A stretch of 64,000 nt of DNA from positions 246,886-310,885 of the forward strand of contig NZ_WRXN01000009.1 of assembly GCF_009758205.1 (NCBI RefSeq), read 5' to 3'. Of the stretch, positions 35,909 through 44,366 are shown piece after piece. Source of the stretch: Chitinophaga tropicalis. GTDB lineage: Bacteria > Bacteroidota > Bacteroidia > Chitinophagales > Chitinophagaceae. Each line of letters starts with the position of its first letter. The stretch's first letter is position 1. The notes beneath the pieces were generated by a model. It ran no database searches, had not been told where the DNA came from, and was given only the letters and a program-made list of their open reading frames with translations. The position numbers were made by a program, and so were the translations under genes.

Positions 35909-35939
35909 CAAAAATATACGTTGGAAGCTCAAAATCAAA
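35909..35939 (-). promoter_or_regulatory. Bacteroidota-type promoter of the GH2 gene
   Basis: On the minus strand TTTG (complement of 35936-35939), then 19 nt, then TATTTTTG (complement of 35909-35916) match the consensus. The predicted start near 35902 is inside the longest possible reading frame and so fixes the GH2 start at 35867 or 35855. Confidence 0.6.
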
Positions 35940-36045
35940 ATGCCAGCGGGCGAATAATGGATGGGCGGTAGTACAGAAAGCGAAATATCAATAACGCACC
36001 ATCATTTGTGAATTACCTATCAGGAGATGCTATAGCCAACTGATA

Positions 36046-36078
36046 TTAAAAAAACTGCTGGTATAAGAATAAACCAGC
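36046..36078 (-). terminator. Second intrinsic terminator, minus strand
   Basis: GCTGGT (minus reading, 36073-36078) pairs with ACCAGC (36057-36062). AGTTTTTTTA follows on the minus strand. It lies downstream of the stronger terminator at 36210-36250 and upstream of the GH2 promoter, so it insulates the GH2 gene from read-through. Confidence 0.6.
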
Positions 36079-36209
36079 AACCGTTTAAACCTACAACTGT
36101 TAGAGCTGCCGTTCAGGCAGCACAATTATTTATATCGCAAATGTACAGAAGTAAGCTATATGGCGGAGGGTAGTTTCCCGTTGTAAAGTGGTTACCATCA
36201 TATTACCAT

Positions 36210-36250
36210 AAAGAAAAGGAGAGAAACATCATGTGCTTCTCTCCTTTCTT
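36210..36250 (-). terminator. Terminator after the small lipoprotein gene
   Basis: GGAGAGAA pairs with TTCTCTCC and is extended by AAGAAA/TTTCTT, with a loop of about 10 nt, 21 nt after the lipoprotein stop. T-rich sequence on the minus strand (TTTTCTTTATGG) completes an intrinsic terminator. It is nearly symmetric and could work both ways. Confidence 0.7.
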
Positions 36251-36270
36251 ATAATGTTATTCTGTGTTAT

Positions 36271-36678
36271 TTAAACCGGTTCTGATTCTACAAGTACCAC
36301 TTTCACATAAATGGTACCTCCGGGAGGAGATGCCAGCTGGGTGCCGTTAACGTCCTGTGCTTCCAGGTAGATCTTTCCTACAGTATAAGTGTAAAGAAAA
36401 CTAATCCCATGTAATACATCGGGAATCGCCTCCCAGGTTTGACCATCATCGGAGATATAGACAAGGACACCGTTGGTCTGGTTTACTTGATCAGTAAGCT
36501 CAGGTACCGGTAATTCTGCATAGTGGGACAATCTATTGTCATCCTTAACCCATGCACCTGATTGTACGGTAAAATTGATAGTACGGTTAGGCACGATTTC
36601 CTGTGTGATCTCTTCTTTCTTACAGCTGGTAAAAAATACACCAAGCAATAGCAGTGGCAGGAATAAGAGTGATTTCAT
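36271..36678 (-). CDS. Small lipoprotein of unknown function
   Basis: The product has 135 residues when started at the ATG at 36678, which gives MKSLLFLPLLLLGVFFTSCK with lipid-bearing Cys19. The longer frame from 36762 adds an N-terminus with no signal-peptide logic. The mature part has TVQSGAWVKDDNRLSHYAEL, then VLVYISDDGQTWEAIP and GTIYVKVVLVE, which suggests a small beta-sandwich. I do not recognise a family. It follows the HEAT-repeat gene on the same strand by about 90 nt and is followed by a terminator. Confidence 0.65.
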   Translation of the reverse strand: MKSLLFLPLLLLGVFFTSCKKEEITQEIVPNRTINFTVQSGAWVKDDNRLSHYAELPVPELTDQVNQTNGVLVYISDDGQTWEAIPDVLHGISFLYTYTVGKIYLEAQDVNGTQLASPPGGTIYVKVVLVESEPV

Positions 36679-36769
36679 AAAGAGCTTTTGATAATGAGAG
36701 AATATAGATAGTTTAACTGTTGTTAAATATTTCTTATAAATACAAATAGGATGCCAACACAACAGCAGA

Positions 36770-38221
36770 TCATTCTGAGCTGATGTTCAGCGCCTTCAGG
36801 GTTGCGGTGGCCGCCTGCACTACCGCAGGATCGGTGCTTTTCAGCAAGAACCTTATCTGTGGGGCACGATCAGCCGCCATCTTCTTTTCAAGAAGATGCA
36901 GTAAAAGGATCTGTGCAAACGGAGGCTGTTGTAACATTGCTGTTGCTATACGGTCAGACATGTCCCTTCCTTTGAAATATTGTATGGTTTCCGCTATAGC
37001 TTTCATTTCTGTTGTATCTGCAGTCTTCATCATGATCATCAGGTCAGGCATCAGGTCTCCGCTTTCGAGATGGGCGGCTGCATGGATTGCAGACAATCTT
37101 ACGTTTTGCTCTTCGTTCTTCAGCGCTTCCCTGAGCAATGGAATAACGGTACGCTGTCTGCTGTTACCCATCATGGTGATAATTTCTGCTTTTACCGTTC
37201 CCTTTGCCATGCGGGCTTTGGCAATCCATTGATCAGTATTTGCGGCATTCATGATCCTGCCCGCCATTTCCAGTACAGCAGCGCGATAAACAGTATTCTT
37301 ATCATCTGCTTCCATCATGAGCAGAGGTGAAGCATCTGCGCCTTTTACGTCAGCAATCACTTTGAGTGCGGCTATGCGTACATGTACAAGGTCATCTGTA
37401 CGGCATCGCTGCAGCAACTTATTAGCTGCAGTAATAGCCGGAGCTACAGGCCAGTTATCAGCCAGTCTCCTTATATATAAAAGATAAGCGCCTGTTGCAC
37501 CTGTAGCTTCATAATGATATCCTGCTTTCTCTGCAGCAGCGGCCAGCAGCGGCTCGCTTTCCGCGTTCCCTATTTCTGCCAGCGCATAATATGCGGCTCT
37601 CTTTACACGGGTATCTGCTGATGAGGTACGTAATGTAACAGCATCCAGGGCGCTGAGATAACGTGTTCTGCCCAATGCAGTTATCAGGCTGATCTCACTT
37701 TTACTATTTGCTTTATCTAACGCTTTCAGTAAGGCAACTATTGCATCTGGGGTATTGATCTGTGCCAGTGCAGCTGTAGCGGCCTCTCCCAGCTGCTGTG
37801 CCGGCAGGTATGCTTTCAGTAGCGGTACTGCGCTGTTGTCTGCAAAGCGTTGCAGCTGGTTTATTACGAATAATTTGTCATCTGCACGTGGCAACTGTTT
37901 TAAAGCGGCACAGTATGCTTTTATGGCTTTGCTTCTCTCTGTTTCTTTTCCGGCAGTGGTTACATAAGCTGCATAACCTGACAGTGCGTATTGAAGCCGT
38001 ACTCTACTATTGCCCTGGTATGTGGCCAGCAGCATAGCCATAGAGGTGATGCCCTGCTGTCCCAGCTTTGTTATTTGCTGCATACAGGAATCCAGCTGTG
38101 GCTGATCTTTTGCCGGCATTTTCCCTATTATGCGGGCAATGGCGGCAGCGGGCAGCTGCCGGTGTTGCGCGGCAACGGTCAGTGAGAGAAATATCAGCAG
38201 AATGGATACAGTTCTTTTCAT
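36770..38221 (-). CDS. Secreted HEAT-repeat protein
   Basis: This is a 483-residue protein with a signal peptide (LLIFLSLTVAAQ) and many short two-helix repeats of about 30-35 residues. Examples are DNSAVPLLKAYLPAQQLG, TPDAIVALLKALDKANSK and KAEIITMMGNSRQRTVIPLL. Such HEAT/PBS-lyase-like arrays are protein-binding solenoids, and no catalytic motif is present. Proteins of this type often sit beside sugar-oxidising enzymes of Bacteroidota. The gene starts 23 nt after the oxidoreductase stop, so the two are probably cotranscribed. It is likely periplasmic. Confidence 0.8.
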   Translation of the reverse strand: MKRTVSILLIFLSLTVAAQHRQLPAAAIARIIGKMPAKDQPQLDSCMQQITKLGQQGITSMAMLLATYQGNSRVRLQYALSGYAAYVTTAGKETERSKAIKAYCAALKQLPRADDKLFVINQLQRFADNSAVPLLKAYLPAQQLGEAATAALAQINTPDAIVALLKALDKANSKSEISLITALGRTRYLSALDAVTLRTSSADTRVKRAAYYALAEIGNAESEPLLAAAAEKAGYHYEATGATGAYLLYIRRLADNWPVAPAITAANKLLQRCRTDDLVHVRIAALKVIADVKGADASPLLMMEADDKNTVYRAAVLEMAGRIMNAANTDQWIAKARMAKGTVKAEIITMMGNSRQRTVIPLLREALKNEEQNVRLSAIHAAAHLESGDLMPDLMIMMKTADTTEMKAIAETIQYFKGRDMSDRIATAMLQQPPFAQILLLHLLEKKMAADRAPQIRFLLKSTDPAVVQAATATLKALNISSE

Positions 38222-38244
38222 CAGTAGCTAATATGGTTATGCGT

Positions 38245-39513
38245 CTACTTCCAGGAGTTCCGTGTGGGCGGATCTATTAACCTGTTGGCGCCATCATCGT
38301 AAAGGAAGAGTTGTTTTTCCGGATCAAATTCCAGTGAGCGTCCTACCTGCAGAGCGATCTTCGCCATATTTACCAGTGTGCAGGAACGGTGGCCGTTCTC
38401 TTCATTCAGGGCAAACTTTTTCCGTTGCAGCACAGCTTCTGTAAAGTTTGTTACCTGGGGTTGCGGTTCCGGGTAAGTGGCCAGGACCTTTTCGAGATCG
38501 GGGATATCAGAACGGAAGCCGGGATATAGTTTGCCTGCTGGTCCTTCTATGAAAGCGGCTTTTTGATCTTTCCCTTCTCCGTCGAGAATGATGCGGCAAC
38601 CATCTTTATAGGTATAGGTGATCCTTTTCCAGGCGCCTACGGCATCCGGATGTTGCAGGGGAGCGTCGATCTCCACAGATACGGGGCTGGTATTATCTTT
38701 TCCAAGCAGGTATTGCACGGGGTCGAGATAATGTTGTCCCATATCTCCTAATCCGCCGCCATCATAATCCCAGTAGCCTCTGAAGGTCTGGTGTACGCGA
38801 TGGGGGTTGTAGGGTTTGCAGGGAGCGGGCCCCAGCCAGCGGTCGTAGTTCAGTTCTGCCGGTACGGGAACAGCGGGGAGATTGGTTTTGCCGATCCAGT
38901 TGAACTTCCAGTCAAAGCCGGTTTGCGGTCCGAGGGTAACGGTCAGCGGCCATCCAAGCAATCCACTGTTAACCAGCTTCTTAATGGGTTTTACGGGAGT
39001 GTTCAGTCCGTAGAAATTGTCTTCAAACCGGAACCAGGTATTGAGGCGGAATATACGTCCGTATTGCTGTACGGCTTCCATGACCCTTTTACCTTCTCCG
39101 ATGGTGCGTGTCATTGGTTTTTCGCACCAGATATCTTTTCCTGCCCTGGCTGCTTCTTCGGCCATAATGCCGTGCCAGTGGGGAGGGGTTGCTATATGTA
39201 CGATGTCTACTTCCGGTAGCTGAATGAGCTCCCGGTAATCGTCAAAGGTTTTCACATCATTGCCCAGCATCTGTTTTGCTTCCTGCAGGTGGCGGCTGTC
39301 TACATCACAGATAGCTACTACACGGGTGCCGGCATAGGGGAAATGTTGTTTTCCCATGCTGCCTGTTCCTATCACGCCTTTTGTGAGCTGATCGCTTGGC
39401 GCCAGGTATCCTCTGCCAAGTACATGGCGGGGGATGATGGTGAAGGCTGCGGCGGCACCCAGGCTGTTCCTGAGAAAGGTCCTCCTGGAATGGGTCTTTT
39501 TCTGCTCCGTCAT
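38245..39513 (-). CDS. Gfo/Idh/MocA family oxidoreductase, Tat-exported
   Basis: This 422-residue NAD(P)-dependent sugar oxidoreductase is exported folded. The N-terminus has a Tat motif, SRRTFLRNSLGAAAAFT. VIGTGSMGKQHFP is the nucleotide-binding glycine loop, here with G-x-G-x-x-G spacing. DIWCEKPMTRTIGEGKRV is the conserved EKP motif, with the catalytic Lys. GGGLGDMGQHYLDPVQYLLG holds the typical His region. It is first in a minus-strand unit with the HEAT protein and divergent from the AraC regulator at 39665. Substrate unknown. Confidence 0.9.
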   Translation of the reverse strand: MTEQKKTHSRRTFLRNSLGAAAAFTIIPRHVLGRGYLAPSDQLTKGVIGTGSMGKQHFPYAGTRVVAICDVDSRHLQEAKQMLGNDVKTFDDYRELIQLPEVDIVHIATPPHWHGIMAEEAARAGKDIWCEKPMTRTIGEGKRVMEAVQQYGRIFRLNTWFRFEDNFYGLNTPVKPIKKLVNSGLLGWPLTVTLGPQTGFDWKFNWIGKTNLPAVPVPAELNYDRWLGPAPCKPYNPHRVHQTFRGYWDYDGGGLGDMGQHYLDPVQYLLGKDNTSPVSVEIDAPLQHPDAVGAWKRITYTYKDGCRIILDGEGKDQKAAFIEGPAGKLYPGFRSDIPDLEKVLATYPEPQPQVTNFTEAVLQRKKFALNEENGHRSCTLVNMAKIALQVGRSLEFDPEKQLFLYDDGANRLIDPPTRNSWK

Positions 39514-39664
39514 ATGGAGCCCAATATATGAAAAGTATTTTGCAAGTATAAATGATATACAGGAGTGGTGTGGTTAAAAGGATCAAACTAAAACAAAATG
39601 ACCTATATTCGCTCTCCTACTGATCCAAAAAAGCCATTATGCTCTGCGCATTAAAATATAACCC

Positions 39665-40639
39665 ATGCCATCGCTGATAGATATTCTTCTTCCTGAAAAG
39701 GTGAGGATCTCGCAGATGATACCTCATCAGTTTCAACAATATGTGTATCCTTTTTCCAAACCCATTTTCAAATCTACTTCATCTTTTACCCGGCTGGAAC
39801 AGATCATTACTATTCACGGATGCAGGATCATGAATGTTGTGAATATTGTAAATGAGGAAACGATCATGCGCAGCCGCCGCAAAAATGATTCGCTGACGTT
39901 GCATATAATGCTGCGGGGTAACATTACCTGGTTTGCACCTTTCAAGGGAAAGGTGCCTTTGCTGCCGGGGGAATATAACCTATTGAGGATGAATACTGGT
40001 CCGCATGATCTTTTACTGCAACCTGGTGTTAATGAATTTATCCAGTTAGATATTTCTCCTTCTCTTTTGCAGGACCTGTTACCAGCATCGCCATTAGTGC
40101 AATGTATGCTGGCAAAGAACATCTCCTGTCAGAGCCCGGTGCCTGCACGTCCTATAGAACAGAAATTTCATACGCTCATTCATGATATCAGGCATACACA
40201 TGTGACGGACGGTATAGAACAGCTAAGGCTATATGCACAGATCACGGAGCTGATTACTGCTGCTGTTGACAATTTGCAGCAATCGCTTGAAATGAGCAAA
40301 GCAGATTATTCCGGTTGCCAGATGGTTGATGTTATTAAAGAGTATATAAGCAGGAACCTGCATAAACCGCTTACTATTCCGCATCTGGCTGCATTATATT
40401 TTATCAGTGAGTCAAAGCTGAAGCAGTTGTTCAGGAAGCATGAGGACATGCCTGTACGAAAGTACCTTCAGGAGCAACGCATGCAGAAGGCGTTACAGCT
40501 TTTGCTGAATACGGATCAGAAGATAAATATCATTGCGGCGGAAGTGGGTTATACCAATGTGTCCAGTTTTATCAGGGAGTTTAAAAAACATTATGCCTGT
40601 TCACCTAACCAGGCGCGGATAGGGAATAGTAATATCTGA
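39665..40639 (+). CDS. AraC family transcriptional regulator
   Basis: This is a 324-residue regulator. The N-terminal two-thirds has a cupin-like sensing part not closely related to AraC itself. Residues about 215-320 form the two-helix-turn-helix DNA-binding domain, with PLTIPHLAALYFISESKLKQ for the first HTH, and IAAEVGYTNVSSFIREFKKH for the second, then SPNQAR at the end. It is divergent from the oxidoreductase/HEAT operon and may control it. No small-molecule ligand can be deduced. Confidence 0.88.
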   Translation: MPSLIDILLPEKVRISQMIPHQFQQYVYPFSKPIFKSTSSFTRLEQIITIHGCRIMNVVNIVNEETIMRSRRKNDSLTLHIMLRGNITWFAPFKGKVPLLPGEYNLLRMNTGPHDLLLQPGVNEFIQLDISPSLLQDLLPASPLVQCMLAKNISCQSPVPARPIEQKFHTLIHDIRHTHVTDGIEQLRLYAQITELITAAVDNLQQSLEMSKADYSGCQMVDVIKEYISRNLHKPLTIPHLAALYFISESKLKQLFRKHEDMPVRKYLQEQRMQKALQLLLNTDQKINIIAAEVGYTNVSSFIREFKKHYACSPNQARIGNSNI

Positions 40640-40975
40640 ATGATCCTGTATCTGATAAAAAACTCTTTTCCCGGGATGAACTTAAAACCAGCTGGTTTGT
40701 TTTTAACGTATATATACTCAGTGCAGTGCGCTTACCTGCTTCCAGGCAGTTACAGACCCCGGCGCTGTTCAAACAATTATCAGACAAACACTTATAGTAC
40801 TATTGCATTGTTTCTTTGTTAGAATTCCTTCATCATTTACAAATCATTAACATGTGTGTCCTGAGTTAATTCCGGTATAACATATACGTCTTTAGTAATT
40901 TCGCCCCGCTTTTTTAATTTAATACAGGAAGACATAACAGGGGGATTTGCATAACATTCGTAAATCTGACAGAGC
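40640..40975. other. Intergenic region before the sigma factor gene
   Basis: This 336-nt region between the AraC and ECF sigma genes contains a perfect 14-nt palindrome, AAACCAGCTGGTTT (40685-40698), followed by GTTTTT, which could form a terminator for the AraC gene. No consensus primary promoter was found before the sigma gene. No gene was seen. Confidence 0.45.
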
Positions 40976-41515
40976 ATGAGTCATGCCGATACTAACGGCC
41001 CTCAGATGAGGGACGGTCACCTAACATACGAGCAGGTATTTGAACAATATGCCAAGGCTTTGTGGGCAGAGGCTTACAGGTTAGTGCTGGATTCGCAGGA
41101 GGCTAAAGACATTGTACAGGAGCTGATCATTGAGATATGGGAAAAGCGGTCACTCGCCAATGTACAAACGAGTATAAGGTCCTACCTGTTCCAATCTTTA
41201 CGTTACAAGTGTTACCGGTTTATCAGGTTAAAGGATAATGAGATGCAGAAGAAGGCGGACTGGTTACTTTTCCAGGACAGCAATACAAAAGGGGAAACCC
41301 GTCTTGAGAAAGAAGAGCTGAAGAGGTCTATCAATACTGCTATCAAGAGTTTGCCGGGGCAGGCGTCCAACATCTTTACCCAGGTATATATTGAGGGGAG
41401 AAAGCGTAAAGAGGTTGCTGAAGAACTGGGTATTTCCGTTAATACGGTCAACGTTCATATTTATACTGCCTGTAAAAAATTACAGCAACAATTAAAAAAA
41501 GTTCAGCAGGACTAA
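40976..41515 (+). CDS. ECF RNA polymerase sigma factor (FecI-like)
   Basis: This is a 179-residue sigma-70 family factor. Region 2 includes AKDIVQELIIEIWEKRS, the -10-binding helix, and region 4 includes RKRKEVAEELGISVNTVNVHI, the -35-binding HTH. The size and motifs fit the Bacteroidota FecI group, which pairs with an anti-sigma factor and usually with a TonB receptor. The anti-sigma gene follows after 35 nt. It would direct RNA polymerase to a small regulon in response to an outer-membrane signal. Confidence 0.92.
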   Translation: MSHADTNGPQMRDGHLTYEQVFEQYAKALWAEAYRLVLDSQEAKDIVQELIIEIWEKRSLANVQTSIRSYLFQSLRYKCYRFIRLKDNEMQKKADWLLFQDSNTKGETRLEKEELKRSINTAIKSLPGQASNIFTQVYIEGRKRKEVAEELGISVNTVNVHIYTACKKLQQQLKKVQQD

Positions 41516-41550
41516 AGATTTGAAACAAATCCTGACACGAAGAATTGTAC

Positions 41551-42678
41551 ATGGATAATAATAACGGAATAGAGGACCTGTTGGTACTTAAGCTTGCCGG
41601 CGCTTTAAGCAAGGAGGAGGAGGAGCGGCTTGATCAGCTTATGGCCAACGATCCGAAAGTGAAAGCAGCATGGGAAGAGTTACTACAGTCAGGCATAGCG
41701 GAAGAACTTGACAACTTTAATACGTCTCATTTTATTGCGGGGGTAAAGAGGGAGATGGCCAGGCGGAAGCAACAAAGGGCGTTTCGCAGTATCAATATCA
41801 TGCTTGTTGCCGCTACGGTGACCGGCTTGGGTTTATTCATTTACATGCTTAACAAACCTGCAAATACTCAAAAAGTACTCAGTGCCGGAAAAAATATTCC
41901 GGGTAAAGGTATTTACCTGCAGACGGCAGGCGGAGATATCGTCAATCTGTCTGAGAATGAACAGGGAAGAACGATCAGGGCGGGTCAGGCAGAGTTATAT
42001 AATTACGGTGATACGCTGAAGTTCAGCGCACCTGCTTCAGAAACCGGTATTAACAGGCTGGTAGTGCCTGCAGGCGAGGATTACACGGTACAATTATCTG
42101 ATGGAAGCACTGTTCATCTGAATGCTTCCAGTACATTGGAATTCCCTTTCAGTTTTTCAAATAATGAAAGAGATATTACTTTTGCAGGGGAAGCCTATTT
42201 GCGTGTTGCTACTGAGCCTAACCAGCCATTTATTGTCCATGTTCCTAACCAGGCCGATATACGGGTATTGGGGACCGAATTCAACATTAACAGTTACGAT
42301 TCGGGAAAAGTAACTGTATCTTTGGTACAGGGAAGCATTAAACTGACGGCAGGAAAACAGGAAGCCATAGTTAAGCCGGGCTTCCAGGCAGCTTATACCA
42401 TAGACAAGAGTATCAATACCTGTCCATTTGATAAAGATGATGTACTTTCATGGCTGGAAGGGAGATATGTATTCCATAATGTCCCGCTCCGTGAGATAAC
42501 GCCTATATTAGAACGACTGTACGACGTCAGGATAGTTATTGATGATCCTGCGGTAGCAGAAAAACCATTTACGGGAGACATAATGAAAACCAATGGGCTC
42601 AGCTCCTTCCTGAAAAGGATCAAATTAACAGGTAATGCTGATAATTACACGAAAGATGATACTATACATATTAAGTAG
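41551..42678 (+). CDS. FecR-type anti-sigma factor
   Basis: The product has 375 residues from the ATG at 41551 (MDNNNGIEDLL), preferred over the TTG at 41545. The cytoplasmic N-terminal part binds the sigma factor. A single membrane helix lies at about 85-105 (INIMLVAATVTGLGLFIYML). The periplasmic FecR domain has VVPAGEDYTVQLSDGSTV and FAGEAYLRVATEPNQPF and DIRVLGTEFNINSY. The last part, with VPLREITPILERLYDVRIV, is the DUF4974 region that contacts the receptor plug. Usually a SusC-like TonB receptor follows; here the next gene is on the opposite strand. Confidence 0.9.
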   Translation: MDNNNGIEDLLVLKLAGALSKEEEERLDQLMANDPKVKAAWEELLQSGIAEELDNFNTSHFIAGVKREMARRKQQRAFRSINIMLVAATVTGLGLFIYMLNKPANTQKVLSAGKNIPGKGIYLQTAGGDIVNLSENEQGRTIRAGQAELYNYGDTLKFSAPASETGINRLVVPAGEDYTVQLSDGSTVHLNASSTLEFPFSFSNNERDITFAGEAYLRVATEPNQPFIVHVPNQADIRVLGTEFNINSYDSGKVTVSLVQGSIKLTAGKQEAIVKPGFQAAYTIDKSINTCPFDKDDVLSWLEGRYVFHNVPLREITPILERLYDVRIVIDDPAVAEKPFTGDIMKTNGLSSFLKRIKLTGNADNYTKDDTIHIK

Positions 42679-42746
42679 TTCCTTCCGGCTATGACAGCTG
42701 GTGAGTGATACTATTACCTTCGTTTACGAACAATGCAAAATGAAAT

Positions 42747-42782
42747 ACCGGTGCTTTATTCCTACAGTGCCGGTTTTTTTTT
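42747..42782 (+). terminator. Terminator after the anti-sigma gene
   Basis: ACCGG (42747-42751) pairs with CCGGT (42770-42774) around a loop of about 18 nt, and a run of T (42774-42782) follows. It is a standard intrinsic terminator and closes the sigma/anti-sigma unit. Confidence 0.6.
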
Positions 42783-42806
42783 GCCTTTATCCGCCTGTAA
42801 ATATGA

Positions 42807-43016
42807 TCAGTATGCCGGTGGTTTTTTCTTTCCGGGCCCTTTATTTTCTAATCGTTCGTCCAGCTGTTCATCACTCATATCCCTGTCTTCCTCTCTTGCC
42901 GGGGCTTCTGTTCCATCAAAGGCTCCGCCAGATCCGGTATGGGTTATCTTATCCTCGCTTCCGGTATCCTTTTGATTTTCATCATCCCTGTCTGAAAATG
43001 TAATATTTTGTGTCAT
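42807..43016 (-). CDS. Small acidic hydrophilic protein
   Basis: This 69-residue protein is highly charged and lacks hydrophobic segments: DRDDENQKDTGSEDKITHT, then EEDRDMSDEQLDERLENKG and a basic tail GPGKKKPPAY. It resembles small uncharacterised proteins of Chitinophagaceae. It lies 60 nt downstream of the receiver-kinase gene on the same strand. The overlapping plus-strand frame is less protein-like. Probably disordered; no role can be named. Confidence 0.5.
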   Translation of the reverse strand: MTQNITFSDRDDENQKDTGSEDKITHTGSGGAFDGTEAPAREEDRDMSDEQLDERLENKGPGKKKPPAY

Positions 43017-43076
43017 ACGCTCGGTTAATTGGCATACCGCCCACTTCTTTGAACGTTTAATTTATTACATTTTTTT

Positions 43077-44162
43077 TTATTTTCTCCATTGAAAATAGAA
43101 ACAGCTGCCTTCGCCCTGTTTTGACTCTACCCATACCCTGCCACCCTGTGTTTCAACAAGTAATTTCAGGATGTTCAATCCAATGCCTGTTCCTCTGCCG
43201 TCTTCGCTATCTACTTTTTCAAATAATCTGAAGATGCGTTCATTGTCCTTTTCTTCTATACCGGGGCCGTTGTCTTTTACATAAAAATCGTAGAATTCAG
43301 CTCCGTGCCGGCAGCCTACAGTGATATGGCCTTCTTCTTTATCATTATACTTAATAGCATTACTCAGCAGGTTCTGAAATACCTGCTGTAGTTTCTGCCT
43401 GCTGGTATGCAGTCCGGGCATATTTTCCTCTACCCTGATCTTTATGTGCGCAGGGGGGAATAATAGCTGGATGAGCTGGGGTAACATCTCTCCTACTTCC
43501 ACATATTCTTCCCTGTTATTGAACTGATGTTCCCTGCTGTAATCCAGTATGGCTGTGATCATGTCGGAAAGCTGACCGGTGGCATTAATGGCCATATCGG
43601 TATATTCTGCAAGGAACCGGGAGCTTAGCAGGTCTTCATCTTCTTTCATGAGCATCAGCAGGCCTGTGATGCCGGAAAGCGGTGATTTCAGGTCGTGTGC
43701 TACTACATGCATGAAGCGTTCCAGTTGTCCGTTGATCTGGTCTTTTTGTTTCAGCATTTGCCTCAGCTCATACTGATAATGATATAATTTCTCAAAGACA
43801 TCTACTTTGGCCCTGGTTACATTAATATCCAGTGGTTTTGAGAGATAATCTACCGCTCCTTTTTCAAATCCTTTCAGTACGTGATATTCGTCTTTGTTGA
43901 TAGCTGTTACGAAAATGATGGAGATATCCCTTGTTTTGGGATTGTTTTTCAGCAGGCGTGCTACCTCGAAGCCGTCCATGTCGGGCATTTGTACATCCAG
44001 CATGATCAGGCCTATATCTTCATTTTTCAATACCTGCTTCAGCGCGTCATTTCCTGATGTTGACTGGATAAAGATGCGGTTGTCTGTAAGCAGCATCTGC
44101 TCCAGTGACAAAAGGTTTTCCATTCTGTCATCTACCAGCAGGATTGTAAATTTCTTGTTCAT
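43077..44162 (-). CDS. Receiver-histidine kinase (REC-HisKA-HATPase)
   Basis: This is a soluble 361-residue two-component protein. The N-terminal receiver (residues about 5-120) has ILLVDDRMENLLSLEQM, the phospho-acceptor Asp in IMLDVQMPDMDGFEVA, and DYLSKPLDIN with the conserved Lys. A helix links it to HisKA with MHVVAHDLKSPLSG, the phosphoacceptor His, and HATPase with NLLSNAIKYNDKEEG, DNGPGIEEKDNERIF and GTGIGLNILKLLVE. The receiver-first order fits a phosphorelay in which the receiver controls the kinase. It is separated from cheB by a 204-nt gap containing a hairpin at 44223-44263. Confidence 0.9.
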   Translation of the reverse strand: MNKKFTILLVDDRMENLLSLEQMLLTDNRIFIQSTSGNDALKQVLKNEDIGLIMLDVQMPDMDGFEVARLLKNNPKTRDISIIFVTAINKDEYHVLKGFEKGAVDYLSKPLDINVTRAKVDVFEKLYHYQYELRQMLKQKDQINGQLERFMHVVAHDLKSPLSGITGLLMLMKEDEDLLSSRFLAEYTDMAINATGQLSDMITAILDYSREHQFNNREEYVEVGEMLPQLIQLLFPPAHIKIRVEENMPGLHTSRQKLQQVFQNLLSNAIKYNDKEEGHITVGCRHGAEFYDFYVKDNGPGIEEKDNERIFRLFEKVDSEDGRGTGIGLNILKLLVETQGGRVWVESKQGEGSCFYFQWRK

Positions 44163-44222
44163 TGTCTATCTTTTTCTGAGCGTCTGTCAGGTAATGTATC
44201 AGTTTGAATTTTTAATAGACTG

Positions 44223-44263
44223 CTCAAAGAATCGAGTCGCCTTCGGCGAATCGATTCTTTGAG
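44223..44263 (-). terminator. Long hairpin with CTTCG loop between cheB and kinase genes
   Basis: CTCAAAGAATCGAGTCGC (44223-44240) pairs with the 18-nt right arm 44246-44263, with one mismatch (G-A), around a CTTCG loop. The right arm ends TTTGAG, followed by GGGGGACCTGCGGCC. The same design occurs at 63634-63674. It may act as a terminator for the cheB transcript or mark a repeated element. Confidence 0.5.
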
Positions 44264-44366
44264 GGGGACCTGCGGCCAGCTGTATATTTAAAATGATGCC
44301 AATTGAGTATATACCGGGTCATTTAACTACATCCGGCTAAACATTCAAGCTGATACACTACCATGA

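Larger units (their letters stand above)
35940..36270. other. Intergenic region with two terminator hairpins
   Basis: This is the spacer upstream of the GH2 promoter and downstream of a lipoprotein gene. It contains two intrinsic terminators in series (36046-36078 and 36210-36250). No gene was seen in the rest. Confidence 0.5.

Noticed and set aside
42733..42975. Plus-strand 80-codon frame over the small acidic gene
   Set aside because: Its product is Ser/Pro-rich and not protein-like, and it begins inside the terminator of the anti-sigma gene; the minus-strand frame is more convincing.
44236..44250. cUUCGg tetraloop in the long hairpins
   Set aside because: The pairing register puts CTTCG as a five-base loop; closing with C-G to form a true tetraloop would force a C-C mismatch in the next pair.
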